Shown: positions 18,158 through 25,864, numbered from the stretch's first letter. The stretch is 64,000 nucleotides of DNA from Bacillus sp. CGMCC 1.16541 (GCF_003184905.1 NZ_QFRU01000001.1:62001-126000); one strand, 5' to 3'. A program made the numbers and translations. The notes: generated by a model from the letters alone, not told the origin.

Positions 18158-18835
18158 TTAATCTATTACTACTTTTTTCGCACCTAAATAACGTTCGCTC
18201 CAATAACTTGAGTTTTTATCACTAATCGTGACACCTTTTGATGTGGACGTGTGAATAAATTTCCCTTCACCTAAATAAATACCTGCATGCGAAGCACCCG
18301 GTTTGTATGTCTCAAAATAAACAAGATCACCAACACTTGGTTCAGACACACTTTTTCCCGCATTGTACATTTGTTCGACCGTGCGCGGTAAATCCACACC
18401 TACACTATTTTTAAATACGTATTGTAAGAACCCGCTGCAATCAAATCCACTTGGTGATGTGCCACCCCATTTATATGGTGTGTCAATATGATTTTTTGCA
18501 TCTGCAATTAGTTGATTTACATTGTAGCCAATCTCACTTTTAACATCTTTACTTGGAACGTTTAAGGCTTTATATGTATAGTGACCAACAATACCATCTG
18601 CTTTTAAGTTATTTGTTTTTTGAAAGTCTTTTACAGCTAAAACCGTATCATAATTAAAATAGTTAGAAACAGGCTGATCTAAATGACCTTTTTTCTTTAA
18701 TAACTCTTTTAACTCTGTTACATCACTACTTTGCATACCTTGCTTTAATACATCGTCTCCCAATGCTGCTTGTCCGACATTCGGTGCTGCAAACATAGCC
18801 CCTGTCATCGCAAGCGTTGTAACAACCTTCTTCAT
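18158..18835 (-). CDS. Secreted NlpC/P60 endopeptidase with peptidoglycan-binding domain
   Basis: Protein of 225 aa. A Sec signal peptide (residues 1-23, cleavage after GQA) precedes a PG_binding_1 domain (about 33-92, with VLAVKDFQKTNNLKADGIVG). The C-terminal NlpC/P60 domain has an intact triad: Cys133 in FDCSGF, His183 in SHAGIYLG, His195 in FIHTS. It should cleave gamma-D-Glu-meso-DAP bonds in wall peptides. CGGAGGG precedes ATG. Compare the partly dead NlpC/P60 proteins at 29723 and 44344, which share the domain but not the PG-binding module. Confidence 0.92.
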   Translation of the reverse strand: MKKVVTTLAMTGAMFAAPNVGQAALGDDVLKQGMQSSDVTELKELLKKKGHLDQPVSNYFNYDTVLAVKDFQKTNNLKADGIVGHYTYKALNVPSKDVKSEIGYNVNQLIADAKNHIDTPYKWGGTSPSGFDCSGFLQYVFKNSVGVDLPRTVEQMYNAGKSVSEPSVGDLVYFETYKPGASHAGIYLGEGKFIHTSTSKGVTISDKNSSYWSERYLGAKKVVID

Positions 18836-19004
18836 CCAATTCCCTCCGATCTTTACATACGCTTAACACCATAACATTTACAAATAACAAAACGATAACA
18901 ACAAAATAATAAAACCATCACAATTTCTTTACAGTGAGATTGCTAACTTTGAAGAAGGCCTGCTTTTTTATCTCTTTATCTCTCATATTCTGTATCAATA
19001 CGTA

Positions 19005-19033
19005 TTGCAAGTGAATACGAAAGTGAGTACAAT
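19005..19033 (+). promoter_or_regulatory. SigA-type promoter of hemAT
   Basis: TTGCAA, 17-bp spacer, TACAAT, about 75 bp before the hemAT start. No SigD (TAAA-N15-GCCGATAT) element was found, although many chemotaxis genes use SigD. Confidence 0.6.
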
Positions 19034-19109
19034 TACCTAAGGGAGTATACTACGTTCGAATTTCAGTTCGATTTACTCATACACATGACATACTAAAAGG
19101 TGATAGAAA

Positions 19110-20438
19110 ATGGGTTGGTTCAGTAAAAAGAGAGAAAGCAACATTGAAGTAGAAACAAACGAACAAATTGATGTGTATTTGAATGTAACGGATTCTGTTA
19201 TTAAACAGCAAGTTCACATGATTTCTTTAACAACCGATGATTTACGTCGCGTTGCTATCTTAAAACCGATTGTAGTTGAACATAGTGATGAAATTGTTGA
19301 ACACTTTTACAAAGTGATTGGAGACCAGAAAGAACTTATTAACATCATCAATAAACATAGTTCCGTTGATCGATTAAAACAAACGTTACGTCAACATATT
19401 ATTGAACTATTCAATGGTCAAATCGACGAAACATTTCTAGTAAAACGTCAAAACATCGCAAAAATGCACGTTAAGATTGGACTTGAGCCTACTTGGTACT
19501 TATGTGCTTTTCAAAATTTATTAACAGCCTTTATTGAGCTGTTTTCAACTACTATTTCTTCAAAGGAAACATGTACAAAGGCTATTACAAGCGTGACGAA
19601 GTTATTGAGTCTTGAACAACAACTTGTTTTAGCAGCATATCATAATGAACACGAAATTATTCGTGAGTCTCTAAAGAAAGAAAATGAAGCGATTCAAGAT
19701 AAAATCAGCTATACATCATCTATCCTTGCTTCTCTTTCAGATGAAACACATGCATTTGTAGGGAATATTCATGAACAAACCCAACAAGTTGTAAACTATG
19801 CAAATCAAAGTTCAGAACTTGCTGAAACGGTGGAGAAAGAATCGACAGAAAGCAAACAAAAGCTCGATGATGAAAAGCAAATGATGAGTGATATTCAAAC
19901 CAGTACGCTTCAAATTCAAGAAAAAATGAAAGGTCTTGAACACACGTCTCAACAAATTAACCAAATCGTGACGATTGTGACATCCATTGCAGAGCAAACG
20001 AATTTATTAGCACTAAACGCATCAATTGAGTCAGCTCGTGCAGGTGAGCACGGAAAAGGCTTCGCAGTGGTGGCACAAGAAGTTCGTAAATTAGCAGAAG
20101 AAACAAAAAGTTCAATCGCAAACATTTCAACCTTTATTTATGACATTCGTCAGCAAATTGATAGCATTTCAAAACTAACGAGTAAAGTGGCTTCATTAAC
20201 AAATGACACGACTTCTCACATGTCTAACATGAATCGATTCTTTGATAATGTTTTAAAAATGACGACTCAAAATAAAGAACAAACAATGAAAACACAAGAA
20301 GAGCTTGAAGAAATATCGGTCGTTATTAACCAATTAACGGAGCGGATTGAACAAATTGCCGCATCATCAGATGATTTAAACACGTTGTCCAATGAAATGG
20401 AAGGTCACCGATTTCATTCATTCACAACTAAATCTTAA
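19110..20438 (+). CDS. hemAT: Haem-based aerotaxis transducer HemAT
   Basis: Soluble chemoreceptor of 442 aa. An N-terminal protoglobin domain (about residues 35-190) has the proximal haem ligand His120 in [12 protein letters not shown], matching His123 of the Bacillus subtilis protein, and the distal-pocket Tyr in EHFYKVIGD (about Tyr67). A coiled coil leads to the MCP signalling hairpin with [20 protein letters not shown] and [14 protein letters not shown]. There are no membrane helices. It binds oxygen and signals to CheA/CheW for aerotaxis. AAAGGTGA precedes ATG. Length is as expected (432-442 aa). Confidence 0.93.
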   Translation: MGWFSKKRESNIEVETNEQIDVYLNVTDSVIKQQVHMISLTTDDLRRVAILKPIVVEHSDEIVEHFYKVIGDQKELINIINKHSSVDRLKQTLRQHIIELFNGQIDETFLVKRQNIAKMHVKIGLEPTWYLCAFQNLLTAFIELFSTTISSKETCTKAITSVTKLLSLEQQLVLAAYHNEHEIIRESLKKENEAIQDKISYTSSILASLSDETHAFVGNIHEQTQQVVNYANQSSELAETVEKESTESKQKLDDEKQMMSDIQTSTLQIQEKMKGLEHTSQQINQIVTIVTSIAEQTNLLALNASIESARAGEHGKGFAVVAQEVRKLAEETKSSIANISTFIYDIRQQIDSISKLTSKVASLTNDTTSHMSNMNRFFDNVLKMTTQNKEQTMKTQEELEEISVVINQLTERIEQIAASSDDLNTLSNEMEGHRFHSFTTKS

Positions 20439-20530
20439 AAACACTTGTTTAAATTAGGCATTTTCCTCAATCACGCAACCTCCCGTCTACATATGATGTA
20501 TGGACATTCAACAAAAGGAGGCTACAACAC

Positions 20531-20617
20531 ATGAGTACACCTGGTTACGGCGGATTTTCATTTATCGTTGTGTTGTTTATCTTATTAATCATCGTAGGTT
20601 GTTCTTGCTTCTATTAA
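20531..20617 (+). CDS. YjcZ-family sporulation microprotein
   Basis: Protein of 28 aa, MSTPGYGG then a hydrophobic helix FSFIVVLFILLIIVGCSCFY. The GYGG lead and the IVVLFILLIIVGCSC core define the tiny-TM YjcZ family of Bacillus. AAAGGAGG lies eight bases before ATG. A CATATGATG element about 35 bp upstream resembles a SigK -10 box, consistent with mother-cell expression late in sporulation, though the -35 spacing (AC then 15 bp) is one short of consensus. A second member is at 21446-21523. Confidence 0.9.
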   Translation: MSTPGYGGFSFIVVLFILLIIVGCSCFY

Positions 20618-20622
20618 TACCC

Positions 20623-20650
20623 AAAACGGTCCTCAATCAGGACCGTTTTT
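20623..20650 (+). terminator. Terminator of the yjcZ-like gene
   Basis: AAAACGGTCCT / AGGACCGTTTT stem with a 5-nt loop followed by T residues. Confidence 0.9.
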
Positions 20651-20654
20651 TATA

Positions 20655-21003
20655 TTTCCTACCTCACTCTCTTCAGCTCTTACTCTATCTCCAGTGGTAG
20701 GAACATTCCGTCTGTTTGGAGAATAGGAAACGTTCCACCTCCTTTTTACTACATGAACATTTTTCTCTTTCTTTTAACGGAATTTCCTACCTCACTCTCT
20801 TCAGCTCTTACTCTATCTCCAGTGGTAGGAACATTCCGTCTGTTTGGAGAAAAGGAAACGTTCCACCTCCTTTTTACTACATGAACATTTTTTCTCTCTT
20901 TTAACGGAATTTCCTACCTCACTCTATCCGAGCTTTACTCTATCTCCGGTGGTAGGAACATTCCGTCTGTTTGGAGAAAAGGAAACGTTCCACCTCCTTT
21001 TCT
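20655..21003 (+). repeat. 128-bp tandem repeat, about 2.7 copies
   Basis: Units start at 20655, 20783 and 20910 (periods 128 and 127), each beginning TTTCCTACCTCACTCT. Inside each unit TTCCTACC and GGTAGGAA form inverted arms about 30 nt apart, followed by GGAACATTCCGTCTGTTTGG and GGAAACGTTCCACCTCC. The first two units are nearly identical. The last unit is cut short and ends in a 17-bp perfect hairpin (20967-20983 with 20995-21011). Frames that cross the region are not supported as genes: no ribosome binding sites and repeat-driven composition. Confidence 0.9.
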
Positions 21004-21016
21004 CCAAACAGATAAA

Positions 21017-21062
21017 GAAACCTCCCCTTGCTGCCAATGCAACAATCCGATAAGGAGGTTTC
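21017..21062 (+). terminator. Hairpin closing the tandem repeat region
   Basis: GAAACCTCC / GGAGGTTTC arms with a 28-nt loop. No T run, so function as a terminator is doubtful. The 380 bp beyond it (21063-21445) contain no supported gene; they include a GTAAGAGA / TCTCTTAC hairpin at 21160-21187 and the orphan promoter-like region 21190-21250. Confidence 0.4.
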
Positions 21063-21189
21063 ATCTAAAAGGAATAGTGATTGACGAGATAAGGGGGAAA
21101 TCATCAATCGGCGGTTTGGACGCTCTAGGCATACTGTAAGACATGAGCACGGATACTGCGTGTAAGAGACTCTATCGAATCTCTTACTA

Positions 21190-21228
21190 TACTATATGTA
21201 AATTGCTAGAGTTCGTCATGGACAAGCG
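21190..21228 (-). promoter_or_regulatory. Orphan SigK-like promoter copy
   Basis: On the minus strand CTTGTCC is followed after 21 bp by CATATAGTA, matching CATANNNTA, with AC 16 bp upstream of CATA. The same arrangement, with identical spacing, precedes the yjcZ-like gene at 21446 (CTTGTCC, 21 bp, CATATGTTA). The only reading frame downstream (27 codons near 21150) has no ribosome binding site. Confidence 0.4.
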
Positions 21229-21384
21229 TTGACACTAGTGCGGATTTTTTGTTCTTTTAGAAAATTGGGCAGAACCAAAAATCGTCACTTCCTCTACATG
21301 ACCTCTGTTCTAAAACTCTTTGTAAGACTCATTCTCCGTAGATAAATGACCTTTTTGTTTAGTAGCCCCAACATGCATGAAAAC

Positions 21385-21423
21385 AAATAAAAAAAGAAGA
21401 TCATGCACGAGGCATCATCTTCT
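21385..21423 (-). terminator. Terminator of the second yjcZ-like gene
   Basis: AGAAGATCATGC / GCATCATCTTCT stem with one mismatch and 5-nt loop; minus strand continues with TTTTTTTATTTG. Confidence 0.88.
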
Positions 21424-21445
21424 ATTTCATGTCAATCAGTTTACA

Positions 21446-21523
21446 TTAGTTGAAGCAAGCACAACCCACGATTACTAATAAAACGAATAACACGACAATC
21501 AAAGCATAATAATTGTGACCCAT
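21446..21523 (-). CDS. YjcZ-family sporulation microprotein, second copy
   Basis: Protein of 25 aa: MGHNYY then a single hydrophobic helix ALIVVLFVLLVIVGCACFN. It aligns with the 28-aa gene on the opposite strand through the IVVLF-x-LL-x-IVGC-x-CF core. AAAGGGGG lies seven bases before the ATG, and a terminator follows directly. Upstream, CATATGTTA at 21555-21563 with AC 16 bp before it fits the SigK promoter consensus. Confidence 0.9.
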   Translation of the reverse strand: MGHNYYALIVVLFVLLVIVGCACFN

Positions 21524-21554
21524 TTATTTTTCCCCCTTTCTCACTTCCTACTAC

Positions 21555-21581
21555 TAACATATGAAGAATTGGACAAACGGT
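21555..21581 (-). promoter_or_regulatory. SigK-like promoter of yjcZ-type gene
   Basis: Minus-strand AC (in GTACCG), 16-bp spacer, CATATGTTA. Matches the mother-cell SigK consensus AC-N16/17-CATANNNTA and fits the known sporulation association of the family. Confidence 0.5.
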
Positions 21582-21718
21582 ACAGGACAAGCGCCGAGGG
21601 CAAATGCGGATTTTTTAGCTCATTTTACTTTTTTCAAAAAAATTCGTTTTTTTTGAAACAAAAGACAGATGTCTTACGTCTTATCTAGTAGAAAAATATT
21701 GAAAGGGGGATACAATCT

Positions 21719-21805
21719 ATGCGAAACAATAGGCTACCTGGAATTTTAGCATTTGCATTTTTCCTATTGATCGTATCGATGCTTGTTTTTTCGACGAATT
21801 ATTAA
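21719..21805 (+). CDS. 28-aa membrane microprotein
   Basis: Encodes MRNNRLPG followed by a hydrophobic helix ILAFAFFLLIVSMLVF and STNY. GAAAGGGGG lies seven bases before ATG, which makes translation very likely. The Arg/Asn-rich head suggests a cytoplasmic N-terminus. An AAAAGGTAT / ATACCTTTT hairpin follows at 21804-21838. I do not recognise the family; position between sporulation microproteins suggests, but does not show, a related role. Confidence 0.7.
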   Translation: MRNNRLPGILAFAFFLLIVSMLVFSTNY

Positions 21806-22066
21806 AAGGTATCCTATAACCTACTCTATACCTTTTACATAGATACGGCTTTTTTCTTATTTTCCAGCGCTGTACACATTGATTACGACTCAACTGTCCA
21901 GCGCTTTCCCTTTATTTTCTTCGGCTTCTCTTCATTTCTCTTACCTCATTTTCATAAAAATGGCTAAAAAGGATTATTTTCCTATTTTTTATAATTTAAT
22001 AGGATTTTGCAGAAATAAAAAGAATGCTATCCTTCGATGAAAAAAACGAAGGAGGATTTTATACAT

Positions 22067-22222
22067 ATGAAAAAAAGAACTGCACTTGTTTTAGGTACAG
22101 CAAACTTAGAACCTTGCTATCATACGCCGCAAGATACCATGGAACACATTAGCAAAGAACGAATCCAAGAAGCTGACGAATTAATTGGCATGACAATTTA
22201 CCAGTTAGCTTCTAACAAATAA
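22067..22222 (+). pseudogene. M28 aminopeptidase remnant (signal start joined to C-terminus)
   Basis: A 51-codon frame: MKKRTALVLGTA looks like the beginning of a signal peptide, and the rest (LEPCYHTPQDTMEHISKERI ... ELIGMTIYQLA) is the C-terminal end of an M28 (YwaD-like) secreted aminopeptidase, where YHTP-x-DT contains the last zinc-ligand His. Everything between, several hundred residues, is missing. AAGGAGG precedes the ATG, so a short product could still be made. A CCTTCG / CGAAGG stem overlaps that ribosome binding site. A clean internal deletion is the simplest reading. Confidence 0.75.
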
Positions 22223-22241
22223 ACTCAAGCAAGTAGATTTA

Positions 22242-22346
22242 CATGCAACAACTCTTACCTCTCTATCTACTAGCATAACAGGATGCCAGGGTAAGGGCTG
22301 TTGCATGCCGAGGCAAAAGGGGTGCTTTTTACCTTTTGCCTCGGCA
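22242..22346. repeat. Two adjoining large hairpins
   Basis: First hairpin: CATGCAACA (22242) with TGTTGCATG (22299), continued inside by CTTACC / GGTAAG. Second, sharing its foot: TGCCGAGGCAAAAGG (22306-22320) with CCTTTTGCCTCGGCA (22332-22346), a perfect 15-bp stem. No T run follows on either strand, so these are not standard terminators. They lie between the convergent M28 remnant and the 49-aa gene and may be a structured RNA, a repeat end or a DNA cruciform site. Confidence 0.7.
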
Positions 22347-22347
22347 C

Positions 22348-22497
22348 CTATTTACAATCACCTGCATGGACTTCCTTAAATGTTTCCGTCACATCAATAT
22401 GCTCATGATTGCTAGAAACATTATTAGCAGTCAGAAAAGAAACAAATAAAACAAACCCGAAAATGGTTAGCGTACGCATCATTTTCTCATTTTTCAT
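22348..22497 (-). CDS. Small secreted or membrane peptide, 49 aa
   Basis: Encodes a basic head (MKNEKMMRT), a hydrophobic helix LTIFGFVLFVSFLTA (about residues 10-24) and a polar tail of 25 residues ending FKEVHAGDCK. GGGGGG lies seven bases upstream. The layout (short, signal-like helix, small polar tail) is that of exported signalling peptides such as Phr, but no Rap gene is nearby, so this is only a resemblance. A lipoprotein or small membrane protein is equally possible. The stop abuts the second large hairpin. Confidence 0.6.
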   Translation of the reverse strand: MKNEKMMRTLTIFGFVLFVSFLTANNVSSNHEHIDVTETFKEVHAGDCK

Positions 22498-22644
22498 CTT
22501 CATTCCCCCCTACTTTTTTGTTCGCTTTTCATTCACCAAAACCCTTCTTCCATTATATGTATATCAAGTTTCGGTTATTTGAGGAATGATGTAAAAAGGA
22601 CAAACCACTTTTTCTAGTCACCTTTCCTATTCAAAGCGGTCATA
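22498..22644. other. Short gap before repeat copy B
   Basis: AT-rich promoter region of the 49-aa gene; nothing else seen. Together with repeat copy B it makes up the 472-bp gene-free stretch 22498-22969. Confidence 0.5.
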
Positions 22645-22964
22645 AAAAAGAGGCTGGGACATAAGTGTCTCAGCTGGCAATAAATCCGAACTATTTATAG
22701 TTGTACCCCTTTTATAGTTCGGGTATTTTTCGATCAAAAAACAAGTTTAAAAGAATAGTGGAATGGAGCGTAGGACACTCGACTCCTGCGGGAAATAGAG
22801 GAAAGGCTGAGACCCCACAGGAACAAGGAGGCTCAGGTTGATCCCCGCGGAAAGCGAGTGGCTGGAGCGAAATGGAACGAACTTGTTGCTGTAACATAAC
22901 GATGACAGAAACGTTCTTGTTCGTTTTTCAGAAGGAATCATTTCGTTATGTCCCACTCTCTTTT
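22645..22964 (+). repeat. Dispersed Bacillaceae repeat, copy B (full length)
   Basis: The most complete copy, 320 bp. Ends are imperfect inverted repeats: AAAAGAGGCTGGGACATAA at the left and TTATGTCCCACTCTCTTTT at the right (17 of 19 positions). Inside are a CCGAACTAT / ATAGTTCGG hairpin followed by TTTTT, the conserved GCGTAGGACACTCGACTCC and TGCGGGAAATAGAGGAAAGG, then CTGAGACCCCACAGG, CCCCGCGGAAAGCGAGTGG and GGAACGAACTTGTTGCTG. This kind of GC-rich, self-pairing intergenic repeat is common in Bacillaceae chromosomes. No open frame or transposase. Confidence 0.9.
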
Positions 22965-22969
22965 CACAC

Positions 22970-24295
22970 TTATCCTGTAAGTATATCTTCGCTTGGATAA
23001 CGAATCGCTGAGCGCTGTGGCTTTGCAAGTGAGAACGCTAATGTAAGAGGCCCTATCTTTCCTAAAAACATAATAAAAATAATAATAAACCGTCCAAAAT
23101 CAGATAAGTCAGCGGTTACTCCCATTGAAAGTCCAACCGTACCAAACGCCGAAATCACCTCAAAAACCAATGGAAGAAACGGCATTCGTTCAGACTCCGA
23201 TATGTTTAAAACAAAGATTGCGGAAAAAACAAACAACACACCCATTGTTGAAATAGCTAAGGCACGGAAGACAAACGATACATCAATTCGACGTCTTAAA
23301 ATAGTTAAATCTTCCCTTCCTCGTAAAAAGGCAACGACCGCTAACAGAATAATGATGAAAGTTGTTAATTTAATTCCTCCACCTGTTGAAGCACTTCCTG
23401 CTCCAACAAACATTAATAACAACATAAGGAAGATTGTCGATTCATCCATACTGCCAATATCAATCGTATTAAATCCTGCTGTCCTTGTTGTAACCGCTTG
23501 AAAATAAGCAGCCCACAATTTGTCACTCCAATTTAATGCACCTAACGTTTTAGGATTGGCATACTCCAAAAAGAAAATAAATATCATGGATACTGCATTC
23601 ATGACAACTGTTCCAATAAGCATCATCTTTGAGTGCAAGCTAAGTTTTTTATAAGAACGCTTTTGCCACACATCAACTAAAACAGTAAATCCAATTCCGC
23701 CAATGATAAACAAGAATGAAATGGTTAAATTCACAAGCGGATCACCAACATATTGTGTCAAACTGTCTGACCAAAGTGCCAACCCTGCATTGTTAAACGC
23801 CGAGACGGAATGGAACAGACTGTAATAAAGTCCTTTCCCCCATCCATACTCGGGTACCCAGCGAAATGCTAGAAGCACCATGGCCATCCCTTCAATTACA
23901 AACGAAAAGATAAACAGATGCTTCACTAATCGTATCACTCCGCCAATGTTCGTTTGATTTAACGATTGCTGAATCACAAGGCGTTGTTTAAATCCAATTT
24001 TCTTTCCGAGTAAAATAAAAATCAGGACCGCAAAGGACATAATCCCTAACCCACCTAGCTGAATTAAACACATTAAAACGAGTTGCCCAAACACCGTAAA
24101 CTCCGTTCCAGGATCCATAACCGCTAATCCTGTCACCGTCATTGCAGACGTTGCCATAAACATGGCATCAATCCATTTAATCGAATGCGTTGTTGAAAAG
24201 GGAAGCTTCAATAAAACAGCACCGGCAACGATACACACACCAAATATTGCGACAAGAAGTTGTGGTGGACTTAAGTGGACGGACTTCATTTTCAT
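22970..24295 (-). CDS. ktrB: Potassium uptake protein KtrB (TrkH family)
   Basis: Membrane subunit of 441 aa with four M1-P-M2 units. The four selectivity-filter glycines lie in VTGLAVMDP, NNAGLALW, RTAGFNTID and GTVGLSMG. The intramembrane gating loop GAGSASTGGGIKLTT is present. It forms a dimer that sits on the cytosolic KtrA ring. ATG preceded by AAGGAG with 9-bp spacing, 4 bp after the ktrA stop. Its homologue KtrD cannot be excluded, but the operon with KtrA and the riboswitch argue for KtrAB. Confidence 0.92.
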   Translation of the reverse strand: MKMKSVHLSPPQLLVAIFGVCIVAGAVLLKLPFSTTHSIKWIDAMFMATSAMTVTGLAVMDPGTEFTVFGQLVLMCLIQLGGLGIMSFAVLIFILLGKKIGFKQRLVIQQSLNQTNIGGVIRLVKHLFIFSFVIEGMAMVLLAFRWVPEYGWGKGLYYSLFHSVSAFNNAGLALWSDSLTQYVGDPLVNLTISFLFIIGGIGFTVLVDVWQKRSYKKLSLHSKMMLIGTVVMNAVSMIFIFFLEYANPKTLGALNWSDKLWAAYFQAVTTRTAGFNTIDIGSMDESTIFLMLLLMFVGAGSASTGGGIKLTTFIIILLAVVAFLRGREDLTILRRRIDVSFVFRALAISTMGVLFVFSAIFVLNISESERMPFLPLVFEVISAFGTVGLSMGVTADLSDFGRFIIIFIMFLGKIGPLTLAFSLAKPQRSAIRYPSEDILTG

Positions 24296-24299
24296 GGAA

Positions 24300-24959
24300 T
24301 TATACTCCTTCGTCTTCGAATCGGTTCAAGTCTTTATTATGACCTACGACAATTAACATATCTCCTTCTTCAATGACTTCATGAGCAGTTGGTGAAATGA
24401 CCATCTCACCGTTTTTACGTTGAAATCCAATGATGTTACATCCATATTTCGCACGAATATCAAGGTCAAACAACGTTTTGTTATGCAGTTTTCGTGATGC
24501 AACAATCTCTACAATGCTATAGTCTTTTGATAACTCAATATAATCGATAATTTTCTCTGATACAACATGATGAGCGAGCCTTCTTGCCATATCACGCTCT
24601 GGATGAATAACACGGTCTGCACCGACTTTTTCAAGTACTTTTTGGTGATAGGCATTGACTGCTTTCACCCATACTTGCTTCACTCCCATGTCTTTTAACA
24701 ACATCGTAGCAAGAATACTAGCTTCAATGTCATCTCCAAATGAAATAATGGCGTGATCGACATTTCGGATTCCTAAGCCTTTTAAGTTTGCTTCATCAAT
24801 TGCATTAGCTGCTACTACATATGTCGCTAGGTTCGCAAACTTATTGATCACTTCTTGATCGCGGTCAATCGCAAGTACATCCACATTTAAATTCGCAAAC
24901 TCCTCAACAAGACTGCCTCCGAAACGCCCTAATCCTAATACAGCAAATTGCTTTTTCAT
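24300..24959 (-). CDS. ktrA: Potassium uptake regulatory subunit KtrA (RCK)
   Basis: Protein of 219 aa with an RCK_N Rossmann domain (FAVLGLGRFGGSLVEEF, DRDQEVINKFA) and an RCK_C domain (about residues 135-219), which binds c-di-AMP in this family. Start at MKKQFAVLG because AAAGGAAG lies upstream; a longer in-frame reading to 25019 runs into the leader. Expression is under the c-di-AMP riboswitch at 25041-25252, so both transcription and channel activity should respond to the same messenger. Confidence 0.92.
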   Translation of the reverse strand: MKKQFAVLGLGRFGGSLVEEFANLNVDVLAIDRDQEVINKFANLATYVVAANAIDEANLKGLGIRNVDHAIISFGDDIEASILATMLLKDMGVKQVWVKAVNAYHQKVLEKVGADRVIHPERDMARRLAHHVVSEKIIDYIELSKDYSIVEIVASRKLHNKTLFDLDIRAKYGCNIIGFQRKNGEMVISPTAHEVIEEGDMLIVVGHNKDLNRFEDEGV

Positions 24960-25040
24960 CTTTTGTCTTCCTTTCTCGTTCCATCCAACTCTTAACCGTA
25001 GTTTGGTTCTTTTATACAAAAATTACTTAAAATAAACGCA

Positions 25041-25252
25041 AAAAAACACAGGGATTGCCCTCCTGTGTTGGATGAATGCTTCTACACAAGTGTCACCTTC
25101 CCTCTCATCACGCTTACGGGGTTAGCTGTCGGATTCGGATTATGAGAGTAACCCTACCTAAAAAGGATTCACCCCTAGCACCAATTGGCACAAAAAAGTG
25201 GTTCCCCCGCTCTTGTTATCGATTCAGCGATCTGACGTATTCACTCATTATG
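25041..25252 (-). ncRNA. ydaO/yuaA c-di-AMP riboswitch with terminator
   Basis: Read on the minus strand, the leader of ktrAB carries the conserved ydaO motif elements in order: CGCTGAAT, AACAAGAGCGGGGGAACC, GGGGTGAATCC, AGGGTTACTC, CCGAATCCGACAGCTAACCC and CGTAAGCG. It is followed by a terminator, AACACAGG / CCTGTGTT with seven T (25041-25069). In this family binding of c-di-AMP promotes termination, lowering K+ uptake when the messenger is high. Assignment rests on sequence match and gene context. Confidence 0.95.
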
Positions 25253-25258
25253 GAAGCT

Positions 25259-25287
25259 ATCATACTCCTGTAAAATTTTTCTGTCAA
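25259..25287 (-). promoter_or_regulatory. SigA promoter of the riboswitch-ktrAB transcript
   Basis: Minus-strand TTGACA, 17-bp spacer, TATGAT, placed immediately before the riboswitch; near-consensus. Confidence 0.8.
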
Positions 25288-25304
25288 GCCTTCTTTTATA
25301 ACTT

Positions 25305-25745
25305 TTACAAAGAACAAAAATCATACAAATCGAGACTGACAATCATCTTATGAAATCCATCAAATAAGTGAATAAGTGCTAACACCTCTAACAGTTGTTC
25401 ATCACGATAAACTACCGTCAATTGTTCAACGTTTGCTTCTCTCGGCGTAACACGATAGCGATCAATGAATGCGTAGAGCATTTCATCTTCTTTTGACCAC
25501 TTTGTTTCATCTATTACTTCTTTATTTAGAGAAAAACCACTCACATAAGACAGACTCATACATGTTTGACAACCGTTTATGCTTGCTAAGTAAAGTCGAA
25601 TTTTTTCTTTTAACTCTTTTGACGTGACTGGACTGTTCCATAGTGTTTCATATAACTGATCATATAATGACTTTACATTCGGAATAAGCGATAACGCTCG
25701 TTCAAAATTAGATCCTTTTCCTTGTGGCAATGCGATATGTGCCAT
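25305..25745 (-). CDS. AhpD/carboxymuconolactone decarboxylase-like protein
   Basis: Protein of 146 aa with the CMD-family redox motif NGCQTCMSLSYVSG (CxxC) in the expected helix, and a C-terminal helical pair. AhpD-like proteins use the CxxC as a thiol peroxidase or reductant; the usual His after the second Cys is replaced by Leu-Ser-Tyr, so activity may differ. Start chosen at MAHIALPQ because AAGGAG lies eight bases upstream. Divergent from the Lrp-type regulator at 25865 across 119 bp, which probably controls it. Confidence 0.75.
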   Translation of the reverse strand: MAHIALPQGKGSNFERALSLIPNVKSLYDQLYETLWNSPVTSKELKEKIRLYLASINGCQTCMSLSYVSGFSLNKEVIDETKWSKEDEMLYAFIDRYRVTPREANVEQLTVVYRDEQLLEVLALIHLFDGFHKMIVSLDLYDFCSL

Positions 25746-25864
25746 GTTCATCACTCCTTTTTCTTTATTGTAAGAAAAAGAACAGATCATTTCACTTGCG
25801 TATGAAATCAATTCACCTTTAATCTAGTAGCAAATAAAACAATTCTAGAAAGGAAAACTTACAA

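Noticed and set aside
20655-21003. CRISPR-like array
   Set aside because: Period of 128 bp with the whole unit repeated; no repeat-spacer alternation and no cas genes.
20500-21053. Three overlapping 60-70 codon frames across the tandem repeats
   Set aside because: They repeat because the DNA repeats, have no ribosome binding sites, and one overlaps the yjcZ-type gene in another frame.
21080-21165. 27-codon minus-strand frame beginning MSYSMPRASK
   Set aside because: No ribosome binding site, no hydrophobic segment and no resemblance to the yjcZ family despite the promoter-like copy upstream.
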